Shown here in pieces: positions 6,382 through 13,352 of a stretch of 15,184 bases of DNA. How positions within the stretch are numbered: position 1 is the stretch's first letter; each line of letters starts with the position of its first letter. Both the position numbers and the translations under genes were made by a program. The DNA comes from an uncultured Chloroflexota bacterium (GTDB taxonomy: Bacteria > Chloroflexota > Anaerolineae > Aggregatilineales > Phototrophicaceae): positions 1-15,184 of the forward strand of contig CALMDI010000552.1 in NCBI GenBank assembly GCA_937864975.1, written 5' to 3'. Under the pieces are notes generated by a model that had not been told where the DNA came from, searched no databases, and was given only the letters and a program-made list of their open reading frames with translations.

Positions 6382-7029
6382 TTACGCCTGATCGCCAAAC
6401 GCGCGTGACTCGAAGCGCTGGAGCGCCGCCTGAAGCCGCTGCTGGCGCAGGGTTGTCGTCAGGTCGCCGCGCGTGCGCTCCAGCACGCCGCGCACCACGT
6501 CGGTCTGGCGGCGAAGGTTGCCCGTTATCGCGTCGGGGAAATCGAACGTCACCAGCTTGTCGTAAATCGCGTCCATCGCGTAGAGCAGCCGCTCGGCTTC
6601 GGTGCTGTCGCCGTCCTCGCGCCGCAAAATGTCGAGGATAAACCGGCGAAGCTCGGTGGCGGCTTCGGCAAGCCCGTTGAGGTAGGTGTCGTTTTCGACG
6701 TCGAGGGTTTCGGGGGTTGGCAGCGGTTCGCCGCGCACGAGCGCCAGCGTGCAGAATGCCTCGACGACTTCCTTCAGCGCGTCCTGCATGTAGCCCGCAT
6801 AAGTGAGGTCGGGATAATCCACGACGCCCGCCCGCAGCGTCTCGGCGGCGGCGCGCGCCGTTTCAAGCTTGGCATCGACCGCGTCCCATTCGCGCCGGTG
6901 GATGGCACGAATGGACTCGGCGCAGTGCCGGATCGTCTCGCGCGAGCGCGCAATCGCCTGGTCGCGCGCGGCGGTTTTGGCGGAAAACGCGGTGTAGATG
7001 GCGTCGGCAATCGCGTCAAGCCTCTCCAT
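6382..7029 (-). CDS. Translin family protein (bacterial translin/TRAX-like, possible endoribonuclease)
   Basis: A 215-residue, almost wholly helical protein with clear translin/TRAX signatures. These are AARDQAIARSRETIRHCAESIRAIHR (roughly 20-45), a tyrosine-glycine-tyrosine segment leading into MQDALKEVVEA (81-91), YLNGLAEAATELRR (116-129), AMDAIYDKLVTFDFPDA (151-167) and NLRRQTDVVRGVLERTRGDL (171-190). In eukaryotes translin and TRAX form the C3PO octamer that cleaves RNA, and archaeal homologues also bind or cut RNA. From memory of TRAX, four acidic residues form its active site. Here E87, E90, E122 and E126 occupy the matching E-x-x-E and D-x-x-x-E positions, so this copy may be catalytic. 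The start is the ATG at 7029, which overlaps DUF3467 by 14 bases and follows AGGAAGGG. An upstream in-frame start in the DUF3467 gene would add 75 non-translin residues. Identity is strong, activity is inferred. Confidence 0.9.
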   Translation of the reverse strand: MERLDAIADAIYTAFSAKTAARDQAIARSRETIRHCAESIRAIHRREWDAVDAKLETARAAAETLRAGVVDYPDLTYAGYMQDALKEVVEAFCTLALVRGEPLPTPETLDVENDTYLNGLAEAATELRRFILDILRREDGDSTEAERLLYAMDAIYDKLVTFDFPDAITGNLRRQTDVVRGVLERTRGDLTTTLRQQRLQAALQRFESRAFGDQA

Positions 7030-7363
7030 CGGGCTTCCCTTCCTCGTCCACCGGCTTGATCGTGCCAAAGAGTTGATCGGCAAGCGAGACCGGCTGCGGG
7101 GGCAGCACGATCTCGCCGTGTTTTTCTTCAAAGCGGGTGAGGTTGGTTTCCAACGCCTTGAGGAACAGCTTGGCGTTGGCGGGCGTGAGCACGACCCGAC
7201 TCTGCATACGCGCGCGTGGGTCGTTTGGCATGACCTGAACAAAATCCAGCACAATCTCGCTGTGCGTCTGGCTGACGATGACGGCGTTGGCGTAGGTCGC
7301 GTTGAGAGTCGCCGGAATCTCCAGCCGCAGTTGGCGCGCCGGTTGAGGCGGCTGCTGGCTCAT
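7016..7363 (-). CDS. DUF3467 domain-containing protein
   Basis: A 115-residue protein matching DUF3467: residues 23-85 carry TYANAVIVSQTHSEIVLDFVQ, a polar segment with RMQSRVVLTPANAKLF, and a final helix with LETNLTRFEEKHGEI. The family is widespread in bacteria and often next to housekeeping genes, but its biochemical role is not established. The pattern E-(I/F)-x-(L/F)-D-F with a later R-V-x-(L/M)-(S/T) resembles a small beta-sheet with a C-terminal helix. The N-terminus (SQQPPQPAR) is likely disordered. AAAGGAAA lies about six bases before the ATG. The gene comes after ssb with a 52-base gap and overlaps the translin start by 14 bases, so its translation is probably coupled to translin. 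Confidence 0.88.
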   Translation of the reverse strand: MSQQPPQPARQLRLEIPATLNATYANAVIVSQTHSEIVLDFVQVMPNDPRARMQSRVVLTPANAKLFLKALETNLTRFEEKHGEIVLPPQPVSLADQLFGTIKPVDEEGKPDGEA

Positions 7364-7415
7364 GGGTTTCCTTTCGCGTCAGTTCCCTGTCCGGTTGCCG
7401 GACGAGTATACCGCG

Positions 7416-7835
7416 CTAGAAAGGAATATCAGAGATGTTGTCGGCGGCTTCGCCGTACTGCTCGTATTCGTTGCTGCCGCTGCCACCACCGTTGTCGCCG
7501 CCACGCTGACCGAGAAACTGCACCGTATCCGCCGTCAATTCAAGCGTCGCCTGCGGCTGACCGCTGTTGTCGGTATAAGCGCGGACATCGACCGTTCCGA
7601 CGACAAGGATCTGCATCCCTTTGCGTACATATTGATTGCAGGTCTCGCCAAGCTGGCGCCACGCCGAGATGCGAAACCAAACGGTCTTCTCCTTATTCTC
7701 CTGCGTGCTTTTATCTGCCCAACGACGGGTGACCGCCACAGAAAACGAGCAGACCGGCACGCCGCTTGGAAGGTAACGCAACTCAGGATCGCGCCCCACA
7801 TTGCCTACGATTGTCACGTTCTGATACCCTGCCAT
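7416..7835 (-). CDS. ssb: Single-stranded DNA-binding protein
   Basis: A 139-residue SSB. The OB-fold covers about residues 4-110, with NVTIVGNVGRDPELRYLPSGVPV at 6-28, FSVAV (31-35), WFRISAWRQLGETCNQYVRKG (53-73) and LVVGTV (77-82). A short Gly-rich linker (111-121) leads to an acidic tip ending DIPF, the conserved peptide that recruits replication and repair enzymes. The start is the ATG at 7835, because AAGGAG at 7844-7849 is eight bases away. A GTG two codons upstream (7841) would be only two bases from it. The gene leads the ssb-DUF3467-translin-Sua5 operon. The broken MltR-like gene ends only 24 bases upstream on the same strand, so ssb may depend on the promoter upstream of that gene. 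No separate strong promoter was seen for ssb. Confidence 0.97.
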   Translation of the reverse strand: MAGYQNVTIVGNVGRDPELRYLPSGVPVCSFSVAVTRRWADKSTQENKEKTVWFRISAWRQLGETCNQYVRKGMQILVVGTVDVRAYTDNSGQPQATLELTADTVQFLGQRGGDNGGGSGSNEYEQYGEAADNISDIPF

Positions 7836-7859
7836 GTTCACTTCTCCTTGATTAGCCGC

Positions 7860-8600
7860 TTATAGATCGGCAGCGAATTCTTCTACATCCGCTCTTGTCA
7901 GTCCAAGAAAATCGACGGTGCCTAATAGGATGTCGCTGTTAAAAGGCTTTCGCTGTTCTCTTGTTCCAATATGGTCAATCGCAAATTGAAGAAGTACGTA
8001 TAGCTTCCAGAATAATCTGAAATATAAATCCCTGAATTCCGTAATCTCTTCCTCACTTCTCGATAGGGATTTATATCCCTTCTTTAAACCCTCAAAGATG
8101 TTAGCGCTTTTCTTGTTGTCGTTAAGCACATCCTCAAAGCTTTTTGCAGCGGCAATATGAGCGAACCTGTTTCGCAGTTTTGCCATCGCCTTGATGATTT
8201 GATGCCATTCATACGGTAAAAGCCCTCACGCAAAGGCTAAATCGGACATTGCGCCCAAAGAAGCTACTGCACCCGTCCCCGGACTCATCAAAGCTTCTAC
8301 CATTTTAGAGTCCGCCGAAAAGCGCATAAGTAAGAGACGTATCTGATCTTCAATGTAGGCTACACTGACAATCGATAATAATCTGTCAGATAAAGCGCCT
8401 TCCCTGAGAAGATGATTGACAACCTCCAAAGTATCAACCGCCGAGAAAGAAAATGTCCCATCCTGCATCCGAAACGCAGTTATAGGCGGTAGAATTTCCT
8501 CGTTCGGGAAAGCCTGTTCTATATAGATTAGTAGCGCTTTCCAAAGAGGCTTTTCATCTATCAACCTCCCACCATTTTCATTGCTGGGCTCTCCCATCAT
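7860..8600 (-). pseudogene. MltR (mannitol operon repressor)-like protein interrupted by one in-frame TGA
   Basis: Two open stretches (8600-8226 and 8186-7860) lie in the same frame and are parted by one TGA at 8226-8228 plus 13 sense codons (GLLPYEWHQIIKA). Read through, the protein would be 246 codons long. Residues about 55-148 follow the MltR fold as I know it from E. coli MtlR: VNHLLREGALSDRLLSIVSV, a helix ending LLLMRF, ALMSPGTGAVASLGAMSDLAFA, the TGA, then GLLPYEWHQ and LRNRFAH. In MtlR-type proteins a hydrophobic residue, usually Leu, occupies the TGA position, so a TTA to TGA change is the simplest origin. MltR-type proteins act in gene regulation, and related domains occur near mobile or defence genes. 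The stretch is clearly AT-richer than its neighbours. The downstream part could be re-initiated at 8186, but its ribosome-binding site is poor. Confidence 0.72.
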
Positions 8601-8622
8601 ATGAAGCTTTTAGCCCTGGCTT

Positions 8623-8640
8623 ATAGAACATGTATTCTAT
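8623..8640. promoter_or_regulatory. Operator-like inverted repeat upstream of the MltR-like gene
   Basis: ATAGAA (8623-8628) and TTCTAT (8635-8640) form an 18-base dyad with the spacer CATGTA. It lies between the extended -10 at 8654-8662 and the start codon at 8600, immediately after the predicted transcription start. A regulator bound there would block the promoter. A random AT-rich dyad cannot be excluded. Confidence 0.35.
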
Positions 8641-8653
8641 CTCATTTCACACA

Positions 8654-8662
8654 ATTATACCA
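8654..8662 (-). promoter_or_regulatory. Extended -10 promoter for the MltR-like gene (and possibly the ssb operon)
   Basis: On the - strand TGG TATAAT (complement of 8654-8662) is an extended -10 element. No good -35 hexamer lies 17 bases upstream, which extended -10 promoters tolerate. Transcription would begin near 8647 and run through the interrupted gene towards ssb. The surrounding 8601-8760 stretch is AT-rich and holds no gene. Confidence 0.5.
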
Positions 8663-8837
8663 CCCTTAAATACCGATTTCTCTATCACAGCCAAAATCTC
8701 GATAGGCTGTCGTATCCACGTCCAGGAAACAACTTGCGCCGTGGAGAGTGGCTCGGAAACGTTTGTGACTCAGGCTGTCTATCGACTTATGGGTTTGAGG
8801 AGGTTGAGGGTGTACGGTGTCTTTCTCTTACAGAAGG

Positions 8838-8846
8838 TGTTAAGAT
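8838..8846 (+). promoter_or_regulatory. Possible extended -10 promoter for the secreted SH3/propeller gene
   Basis: TG T TAAGAT at 8838-8846 has the extended -10 form and would start transcription near 8853, about 33 bases before the ATG at 8886. AAGGAG at 8870-8875 supplies the ribosome-binding site. No convincing -35 is present, so the call is weak. The remaining bases from 8663 to 8837 show no gene. Confidence 0.35.
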
Positions 8847-8885
8847 AGAGCGTCTCAAGTACCATGAACAAGGAGATGAACACCG

Positions 8886-10898
8886 ATGAAGCCGACAGTT
8901 CGCATTGTGCTGATGCTTATCGCCCTGCTGCTGACCGGCGCGCTGGTCGCGCAGGCGCAGGACGCGCCGCCGCAGATCAACAACGCGCTTGCCGATCTCA
9001 GCACCCGCCTCGGTCGAACGATTCGCCTGCAAGACCTCGACACGTGGCAGTTTGCCGAGAATCGTTATACGGATACCGCGCTGGGCTGCGCGCTGGTCAC
9101 CGGAGAGCCACGCCCGGAAGGCATTTCGGCGTACACCTTTACGCTGACTTATCAGGGCGTGACCTACGACTATCGTGTCGCGCTCGATTCGACCATCGTT
9201 CGCGCCTGCGACGCGGCGCTGTTACAGGTCACGCTTGCCGCGCCCGTCGTCGCGGAGGTGGACGCCTGTCCGCAGGACTTCGCGGGGTTCCTCGCGCCGC
9301 GGCTTTCGAGCAATGGGCAGGCGCAGTTGGTCGCCGGAGGCACGCCGAGCCGCCTGCGCGCCGCGCCGTCGGTTCAGGCGGAACAGATCGGGCTGATTAA
9401 CCCCAGCGTCGTCTTTGCCGTCACATCGGGTCCAAGCTGCGGCGCGGATGGGTTCGTCTGGTGGCAGGTGTCGGTCAACGGTCAAATTGGCTGGGTGGCG
9501 GAAGGCGCGCTCCCCGATGCCTATTTTCTCGAACCGGCGGGCATCGCGCTGACGATCACACCCATCGCGGTGACACTCCTCCCGGCAACGCCGCTCGCGA
9601 CCGCCATCCCCGAAACGCCGCTGCCGCCCGCCAGCGACACACCTCAGCCGACGGCGTTCCCGCTCGGCACGCCCGAAGTGCTCGCGGCGGACGACCTGCC
9701 TGAACTCGCGGGCGTCACGGGCGGCGCTCTCACCGCCCTGCACGTTCGCGAGGCGGGGTTGCAGCAGCAAATCGCGCTCGCGCCCATGCCGATCGCCGTC
9801 GCGCCCGGAATTGACCATATCGAGTGGAGTCCCGACGGTCGGTCGATTGCCTACACCACGATCAACGAGGATTCGACGCTCAATCTCTACGTGACGACCC
9901 TCGACGGCGGGGAGCCGGTCTTGCTGGCGGAGAATCTCTTTTACACCATGCCGGTCGATTTCACGCTCGACGGCACGCAGGTCGTCTACGCGAAGGTTGC
10001 AGTTGACGCGCTGACACAGGAAGGGCAGGTGCTCGACTTCTTCGCGCAGGGCTTGACGGCAGGCTCGACGGCAAATCTCATCGCCAGCGCCAACTTCGGC
10101 GTCGGCTGTGGCGGCGGGTCGCCGTTCCCCGGCGATACGGTCTACAACTGGGAAGCGGGTTATGGCGGGCGTCCGCTGGCGCTCGAAGTGACCGCGGCGG
10201 GCATCGTCTATTCGACCAACTGCACCGGCAGCGGTACCGCGCTGCTCAACCTGCAAACGGGCGAGAGCACCGTGTTGGGCGAGCGTCTTAGCCGCGTCGA
10301 CGTGAGCATGGACGGCGCTCAGCTTGTCGGAATCACCGATCCCGAATCCGGCGCGCCGACCGGCGGAACGCTCACGGTCGTCGATCTCGCGACCGGAAAC
10401 CAGATGCCGCTGGCGGCGGTGGCGTCGCCCGATCAGGTGGCATGGGGCGCGACCGGCGAGATTTTCTACAGCACGCGGACGACGGTGGACGGTACCATTC
10501 CCGGCAGCGACGCCGAATTCTTCGAGACGACGATGGGGATGACGGGTGGTGTCTCGCTCACACAGGTGACCATTCACCGCGTCGATCTGGCAGCCACCAC
10601 CGACGCCGAAGTTTATACGGGGAATGCCTACGCGGTCGGACGACTGATGGCGTCCCCCGATGGACAGTGGCTGTTCTTCAGCACGATTCCCAATGCAGAG
10701 GCGCTTGCCGACGCCGTGACGGGCGGAGCCGTGACCGCGCAGACCAGCCCAGAAGAAATCCTGAGCTTCTTCCTGCCGAATCTGAATCGGCTGGCGCTGG
10801 CAACCGGCGCGGCGGAAGAAATCGCCCCCGACGTGCTCAAATCGACCCTGAACCGCGCGGCATATCCCCCGTCTGCGTCAGTCGAGTCGAACGGATAA
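8886..10898 (+). CDS. Secreted protein with SH3b domain and TolB/WD40-like beta-propeller
   Basis: A 670-residue exported protein. Residues 1-24 are a signal peptide (a hydrophobic run of about 15 residues, cleaved near AQAQ). Residues about 45-110 form a small domain with W54, the motif Y-T-D-x-x-L-G-C (61-68), G-x-T-Y-x-Y-R (91-97) and a later Cys108. I recognise this W-x-D-x-x-LGC pattern as a recurring module of bacterial secreted proteins but know no function for it. Residues about 143-215 are an SH3b domain (SRLRAAPS, WWQVSVNGQIGWV). A Pro/Thr-rich linker (about 220-262) leads to a beta-propeller to the end, with PD40-type blades such as IEWSPDGRSIAYT (312-324) and ASPDGQWLFFST. Propellers of this type bind proteins or sugars. 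No catalytic site is evident. The gene stands alone on the + strand and ends at a strong terminator. Confidence 0.88.
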   Translation: MKPTVRIVLMLIALLLTGALVAQAQDAPPQINNALADLSTRLGRTIRLQDLDTWQFAENRYTDTALGCALVTGEPRPEGISAYTFTLTYQGVTYDYRVALDSTIVRACDAALLQVTLAAPVVAEVDACPQDFAGFLAPRLSSNGQAQLVAGGTPSRLRAAPSVQAEQIGLINPSVVFAVTSGPSCGADGFVWWQVSVNGQIGWVAEGALPDAYFLEPAGIALTITPIAVTLLPATPLATAIPETPLPPASDTPQPTAFPLGTPEVLAADDLPELAGVTGGALTALHVREAGLQQQIALAPMPIAVAPGIDHIEWSPDGRSIAYTTINEDSTLNLYVTTLDGGEPVLLAENLFYTMPVDFTLDGTQVVYAKVAVDALTQEGQVLDFFAQGLTAGSTANLIASANFGVGCGGGSPFPGDTVYNWEAGYGGRPLALEVTAAGIVYSTNCTGSGTALLNLQTGESTVLGERLSRVDVSMDGAQLVGITDPESGAPTGGTLTVVDLATGNQMPLAAVASPDQVAWGATGEIFYSTRTTVDGTIPGSDAEFFETTMGMTGGVSLTQVTIHRVDLAATTDAEVYTGNAYAVGRLMASPDGQWLFFSTIPNAEALADAVTGGAVTAQTSPEEILSFFLPNLNRLALATGAAEEIAPDVLKSTLNRAAYPPSASVESNG

Positions 10899-10919
10899 AG
10901 AGTGTCCTCATTCTCTTAG

Positions 10920-10945
10920 CGCCCTCCCTGAGATCAGGGAGGGCG
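10920..10945. terminator. Bidirectional intrinsic terminator between convergent genes
   Basis: CGCCCTCCCTGA (10920-10931) and TCAGGGAGGGCG (10934-10945) are exact complements separated by GA, so the practical stem is about 11 bp with a 4-base loop. On the + strand it is followed by TTGAGTTTATT, on the - strand by CTAAGAGAAT. It lies between the + gene ending at 10898 and the - gene ending at 10952. The U-tracts are modest, but the stem is very strong. Confidence 0.8.
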
Positions 10946-10951
10946 TTGAGT

Positions 10952-11563
10952 TTATTGCTCCTCGATCAACCGCTCTAAAATCGGCAGCATCTGGCGCAGC
11001 GCGTTCCCGCGGTGGCTGATCTGATTCTTCTCGTCCATCGACAGGGCGCTGAGCGCGGTGGAATAGCCGTTGGGAAGGAAAACGGCATCGTATCCAAAAC
11101 CCCCGCCGCTGAGATCCGGCGTGCGGGCGATGCGCCCTTCGACGGTGCCTGTCGTGGTCACGCTTTCCAGCGTTTGCGGATTGACCAGCGCCACCACGCA
11201 CACGAAACGCGCCGTCCGCTGCGCGTCAGGAACCCCGTCCATTTCCGCCAGCACTTTCTCGTAGCGTGCCCGGTCGTCGGCATCGGGACCCGCGTAGCGA
11301 TGCGAATAAATTCCCGGTCGCCCGTCGAGCGCGTCGATTATCAGCCCGGTATCGTCCGCCAGCGCGTACAGACCGCTCGCCTGCGCGTAGACTCGCGCTT
11401 TGTGAACCGCGTTTTCCTCGTAGGTGTCGGCGTTTTCTTCGACGTCCAGCGTGTCCAAGCCAACATCGCGCACGCTGCGAAGGCGAACCGGCAGCGACTT
11501 CAGCAGCGCTTCGTATTCAGCCAGCTTGCCGCGATTCGTAGTGCCAATCAGCAGTTCAAACAT
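10952..11563 (-). CDS. rdgB: RdgB/HAM1-type non-canonical purine NTP pyrophosphatase
   Basis: The enzyme hydrolyses dITP, ITP and XTP to monophosphates, keeping deaminated purines out of DNA and RNA. The 203-residue length is standard. Signature residues are all present: T9, N10 and K13 in TTNRGK, the acidic segment ENADTYEENA (43-52), catalytic-loop LADDTGL (68-74), GRPGIYSHRYAG (81-92), GFGYDAVF (155-162) and SHRG (183-186). The ATG at 11563 lies four bases after the stop of the epimerase gene, so the two are probably translated from one message. The gene is the last of the leftward group and ends at the shared hairpin at 10920-10945. No unusual features were seen. Confidence is high. Confidence 0.96.
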   Translation of the reverse strand: MFELLIGTTNRGKLAEYEALLKSLPVRLRSVRDVGLDTLDVEENADTYEENAVHKARVYAQASGLYALADDTGLIIDALDGRPGIYSHRYAGPDADDRARYEKVLAEMDGVPDAQRTARFVCVVALVNPQTLESVTTTGTVEGRIARTPDLSGGGFGYDAVFLPNGYSTALSALSMDEKNQISHRGNALRQMLPILERLIEEQ

Positions 11564-11567
11564 CGGC

Positions 11568-12539
11568 TTAAATCCCGTGATGCTGGCGATACCACGCCCA
11601 CGTGCGCGCCAGCCCTTCCTGAATCGGTACCTGCGGGTTGAAGCCGAGCAGGCGTCGGGCGCGCGTGTTGTCGCAGTAGGTGATCGGTGGCTCGGTCAGC
11701 GGACGCGGAACCACGCGCGTGACCGCGTCCTTGCCGATCAATTCCTCGTAAATCTGGATGAAGTCGTTCAGGGGAATCGGCGAGCCGAAGCCCAGGTTGA
11801 GAATTTCGTAGCCCATCGGGCGGTCGAGCGCGGCGGTGATCCCGTCGACAATGTCGTCCACGTACGTCCAGTCGCGCTGGAGGTTGCCGCCCTCGAACAG
11901 CGTGATCGTCTCGCCCTTCAGGATGGCGTCAATCGTCCTCAGCGGCATCATGTCCGGTCGCCCGTGCGGACCATAGACGTTGAAGAAGCGTAGGGCGGTC
12001 ACGTTCAGCCCGTAAAGCTGATGATAGCTGTAGCCGAACAATTCCGCCGCGCGCTTGCTCGCCGGGTAGGGCGCGAGCGGAAACCCCGCCGTGTCGTCCT
12101 CGACAAACGGGATGCGCGCCGTCGCGCCGTAAACGGACGACGTCGAGCCAAAGACGAACACCGACACCGGGTGCCTGCGCGCCTCGTCCAGCAGCGTCAC
12201 CGTGCCGCTGGTGTTTACGTCGGCGTACAGCCGTCCCTGTTCCGCCGAGGCGCGCACGCCTGCCATCGCCGCGAGATGGGCGACCCGTGTAATCCCGCGC
12301 TCGGCGAACACGCGCGCCACCAGAGCCTCATCGCGAATATCGCCTTGAATCACGTTCAGCGCTGCCCCGGAAGGGAGGTCGGTCAGGGTATGGAGCGCAT
12401 CGACGTTCGCGCGCTTGAGCGCCGGGTCGTAGTAATCGTTGAAGTTGTCGAGGATGACGACGCGGTCGCCCGCGCGCAGCAGGCGCGCCGCCAGACGACT
12501 GCCGATAAAACCCGCGCCGCCAGTGATGAGGGTTGTCAT
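11568..12539 (-). CDS. NAD-dependent sugar-nucleotide epimerase, UDP-glucuronate 4-epimerase-like (extended SDR)
   Basis: A 323-residue extended short-chain dehydrogenase/reductase. The Rossmann motif TGGAGFIG is at residues 6-13, D31-N32 in ILDNFNDYYDP bind the NAD ribose, and GDIRD is at 66-70. AAMAGVRASAE is at 90-100, S132-S134 lie in FGSTSSVYG, and the catalytic Y158 and K162 form YPASK. Downstream are RFFNVYGP and the family motif RDWTYVDDIVDGI. NFNDYYDPALKRANV together with AGVRASAE is the pattern of UDP-glucuronate 4-epimerases, which supply galacturonate units for surface polysaccharide. UDP-glucose or other hexose 4-epimerase activity remains possible. The ATG at 12539 is chosen over one 12 codons upstream because TLITGGAGFIG is the normal N-terminus. 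The two envelope protein genes lie upstream on the same strand. Confidence 0.93.
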   Translation of the reverse strand: MTTLITGGAGFIGSRLAARLLRAGDRVVILDNFNDYYDPALKRANVDALHTLTDLPSGAALNVIQGDIRDEALVARVFAERGITRVAHLAAMAGVRASAEQGRLYADVNTSGTVTLLDEARRHPVSVFVFGSTSSVYGATARIPFVEDDTAGFPLAPYPASKRAAELFGYSYHQLYGLNVTALRFFNVYGPHGRPDMMPLRTIDAILKGETITLFEGGNLQRDWTYVDDIVDGITAALDRPMGYEILNLGFGSPIPLNDFIQIYEELIGKDAVTRVVPRPLTEPPITYCDNTRARRLLGFNPQVPIQEGLARTWAWYRQHHGI

Positions 12540-12641
12540 GAAGGGTCTCGTCCTTGCTGGGCGCTGCCAAAACAAAAACGGCAGACCATTTCGCGTCGCG
12601 CTCGGTGCCGCCGTTCCTTTCCCTGCCCGACCCGCCGCGCG

Positions 12642-13340
12642 TTACGGCTTGCGAAATTCGCCGGTATCAGGCTTGTTCAGCTCGCCGGTTCCGGCTTTCC
12701 GGTATTCAATCGTCCCTGTCGTGCGTCGGAACTCGCCCGTGCCTGTTTGCACCGCGCGCATGGAACCGGTCGTCATGCGGGGGTCGCCCACGACGGCGCG
12801 CTGAAGCTGGCGTCGCAGGGTCATGAAATACACCACGATGCCGACGATGACCATGCTGCACATGACCACCGCCGCGCCTGCCGCTGCCAGCGCGAGCTGG
12901 GCGGTCGTCGTCGCGGGCGCGTCGGCGGTGGATGCCGAAGACGTGTTGGCGGCGACGGCGACAGGCTGCGCGCCAAATTCCAGGACAGGCGGGACGCCCG
13001 TATCGCTGACGGTCGTGGTGAACGTTCCGCCGGTTGTCGCCGTGTAATCGGCGCTGGTGATGACGACCGAATATTCCCCGGCGGGCAGCAGTTGAAACCC
13101 GACCAGCCCCTGGGCGGCGTTCGGAGACGAGTCCAGCAGCGCGCTGGCAATGACGACGCCGTCGCTGTTGAGCAGGTTCACGCTCACGCCGCGCGTGAGC
13201 AGCGGCTCGCCCGCGTCCCGCGCGCCGTTGCCGTCGCGGTCTTCGTACGACCGCACCCAGAGCTGACCCCCGGTTTGCGCGACCGCCACACCACTCGTCA
13301 CGATGCAGATCAGCAACAGGAGGACGATTCGCTGCCTCAT
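12642..13340 (-). CDS. Exported single-pass membrane protein with SdrD-B-like domain and TGE[F/L]-repeat cytoplasmic tail
   Basis: A 232-residue protein of unknown function. Residues 1-22 are a signal peptide. Residues 26-122 form one SdrD-B/Cna-B-like domain, with the calcium-loop motif DRDGNGARDAGEP (34-46) and the closing AGEYSVVI (87-94). A Thr/Ala-rich spacer leads to a membrane helix (about 147-173) followed by RRQLQR. The tail of about 58 residues would lie in the cytoplasm and holds a periodic motif: T201-GEF, T210-IEY, T218-GEL and T226-GEF, spaced 9, 8 and 8 residues and each followed closely by Arg or Lys. GAGGG lies about six bases before the ATG. The gene begins 12 bases after the LysM protein stop, so the two are an operon. 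A 102-base gap separates it from the epimerase. Confidence 0.82.
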   Translation of the reverse strand: MRQRIVLLLLICIVTSGVAVAQTGGQLWVRSYEDRDGNGARDAGEPLLTRGVSVNLLNSDGVVIASALLDSSPNAAQGLVGFQLLPAGEYSVVITSADYTATTGGTFTTTVSDTGVPPVLEFGAQPVAVAANTSSASTADAPATTTAQLALAAAGAAVVMCSMVIVGIVVYFMTLRRQLQRAVVGDPRMTTGSMRAVQTGTGEFRRTTGTIEYRKAGTGELNKPDTGEFRKP

Positions 13341-13352
13341 GCCGTGCCCTCG

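Noticed and set aside
7030..7254. A longer translin starting within the DUF3467 gene
   Set aside because: The added residues are Arg/Ser/Pro-rich out-of-frame sequence of DUF3467. The ATG at 7029 has a good ribosome-binding site and the family N-terminus.
8226..8228. Selenocysteine or an altered genetic code at the TGA in the MltR-like gene
   Set aside because: No SECIS-like hairpin was recognised just after it, the family has a hydrophobic residue there rather than Cys, and no other gene in the window contains an in-frame TGA.
9222..10577. A 451-codon - strand frame
   Set aside because: It is antisense to the secreted propeller protein and Arg/His-rich without domains. The + strand gene has signal peptide, SH3b and propeller motifs.
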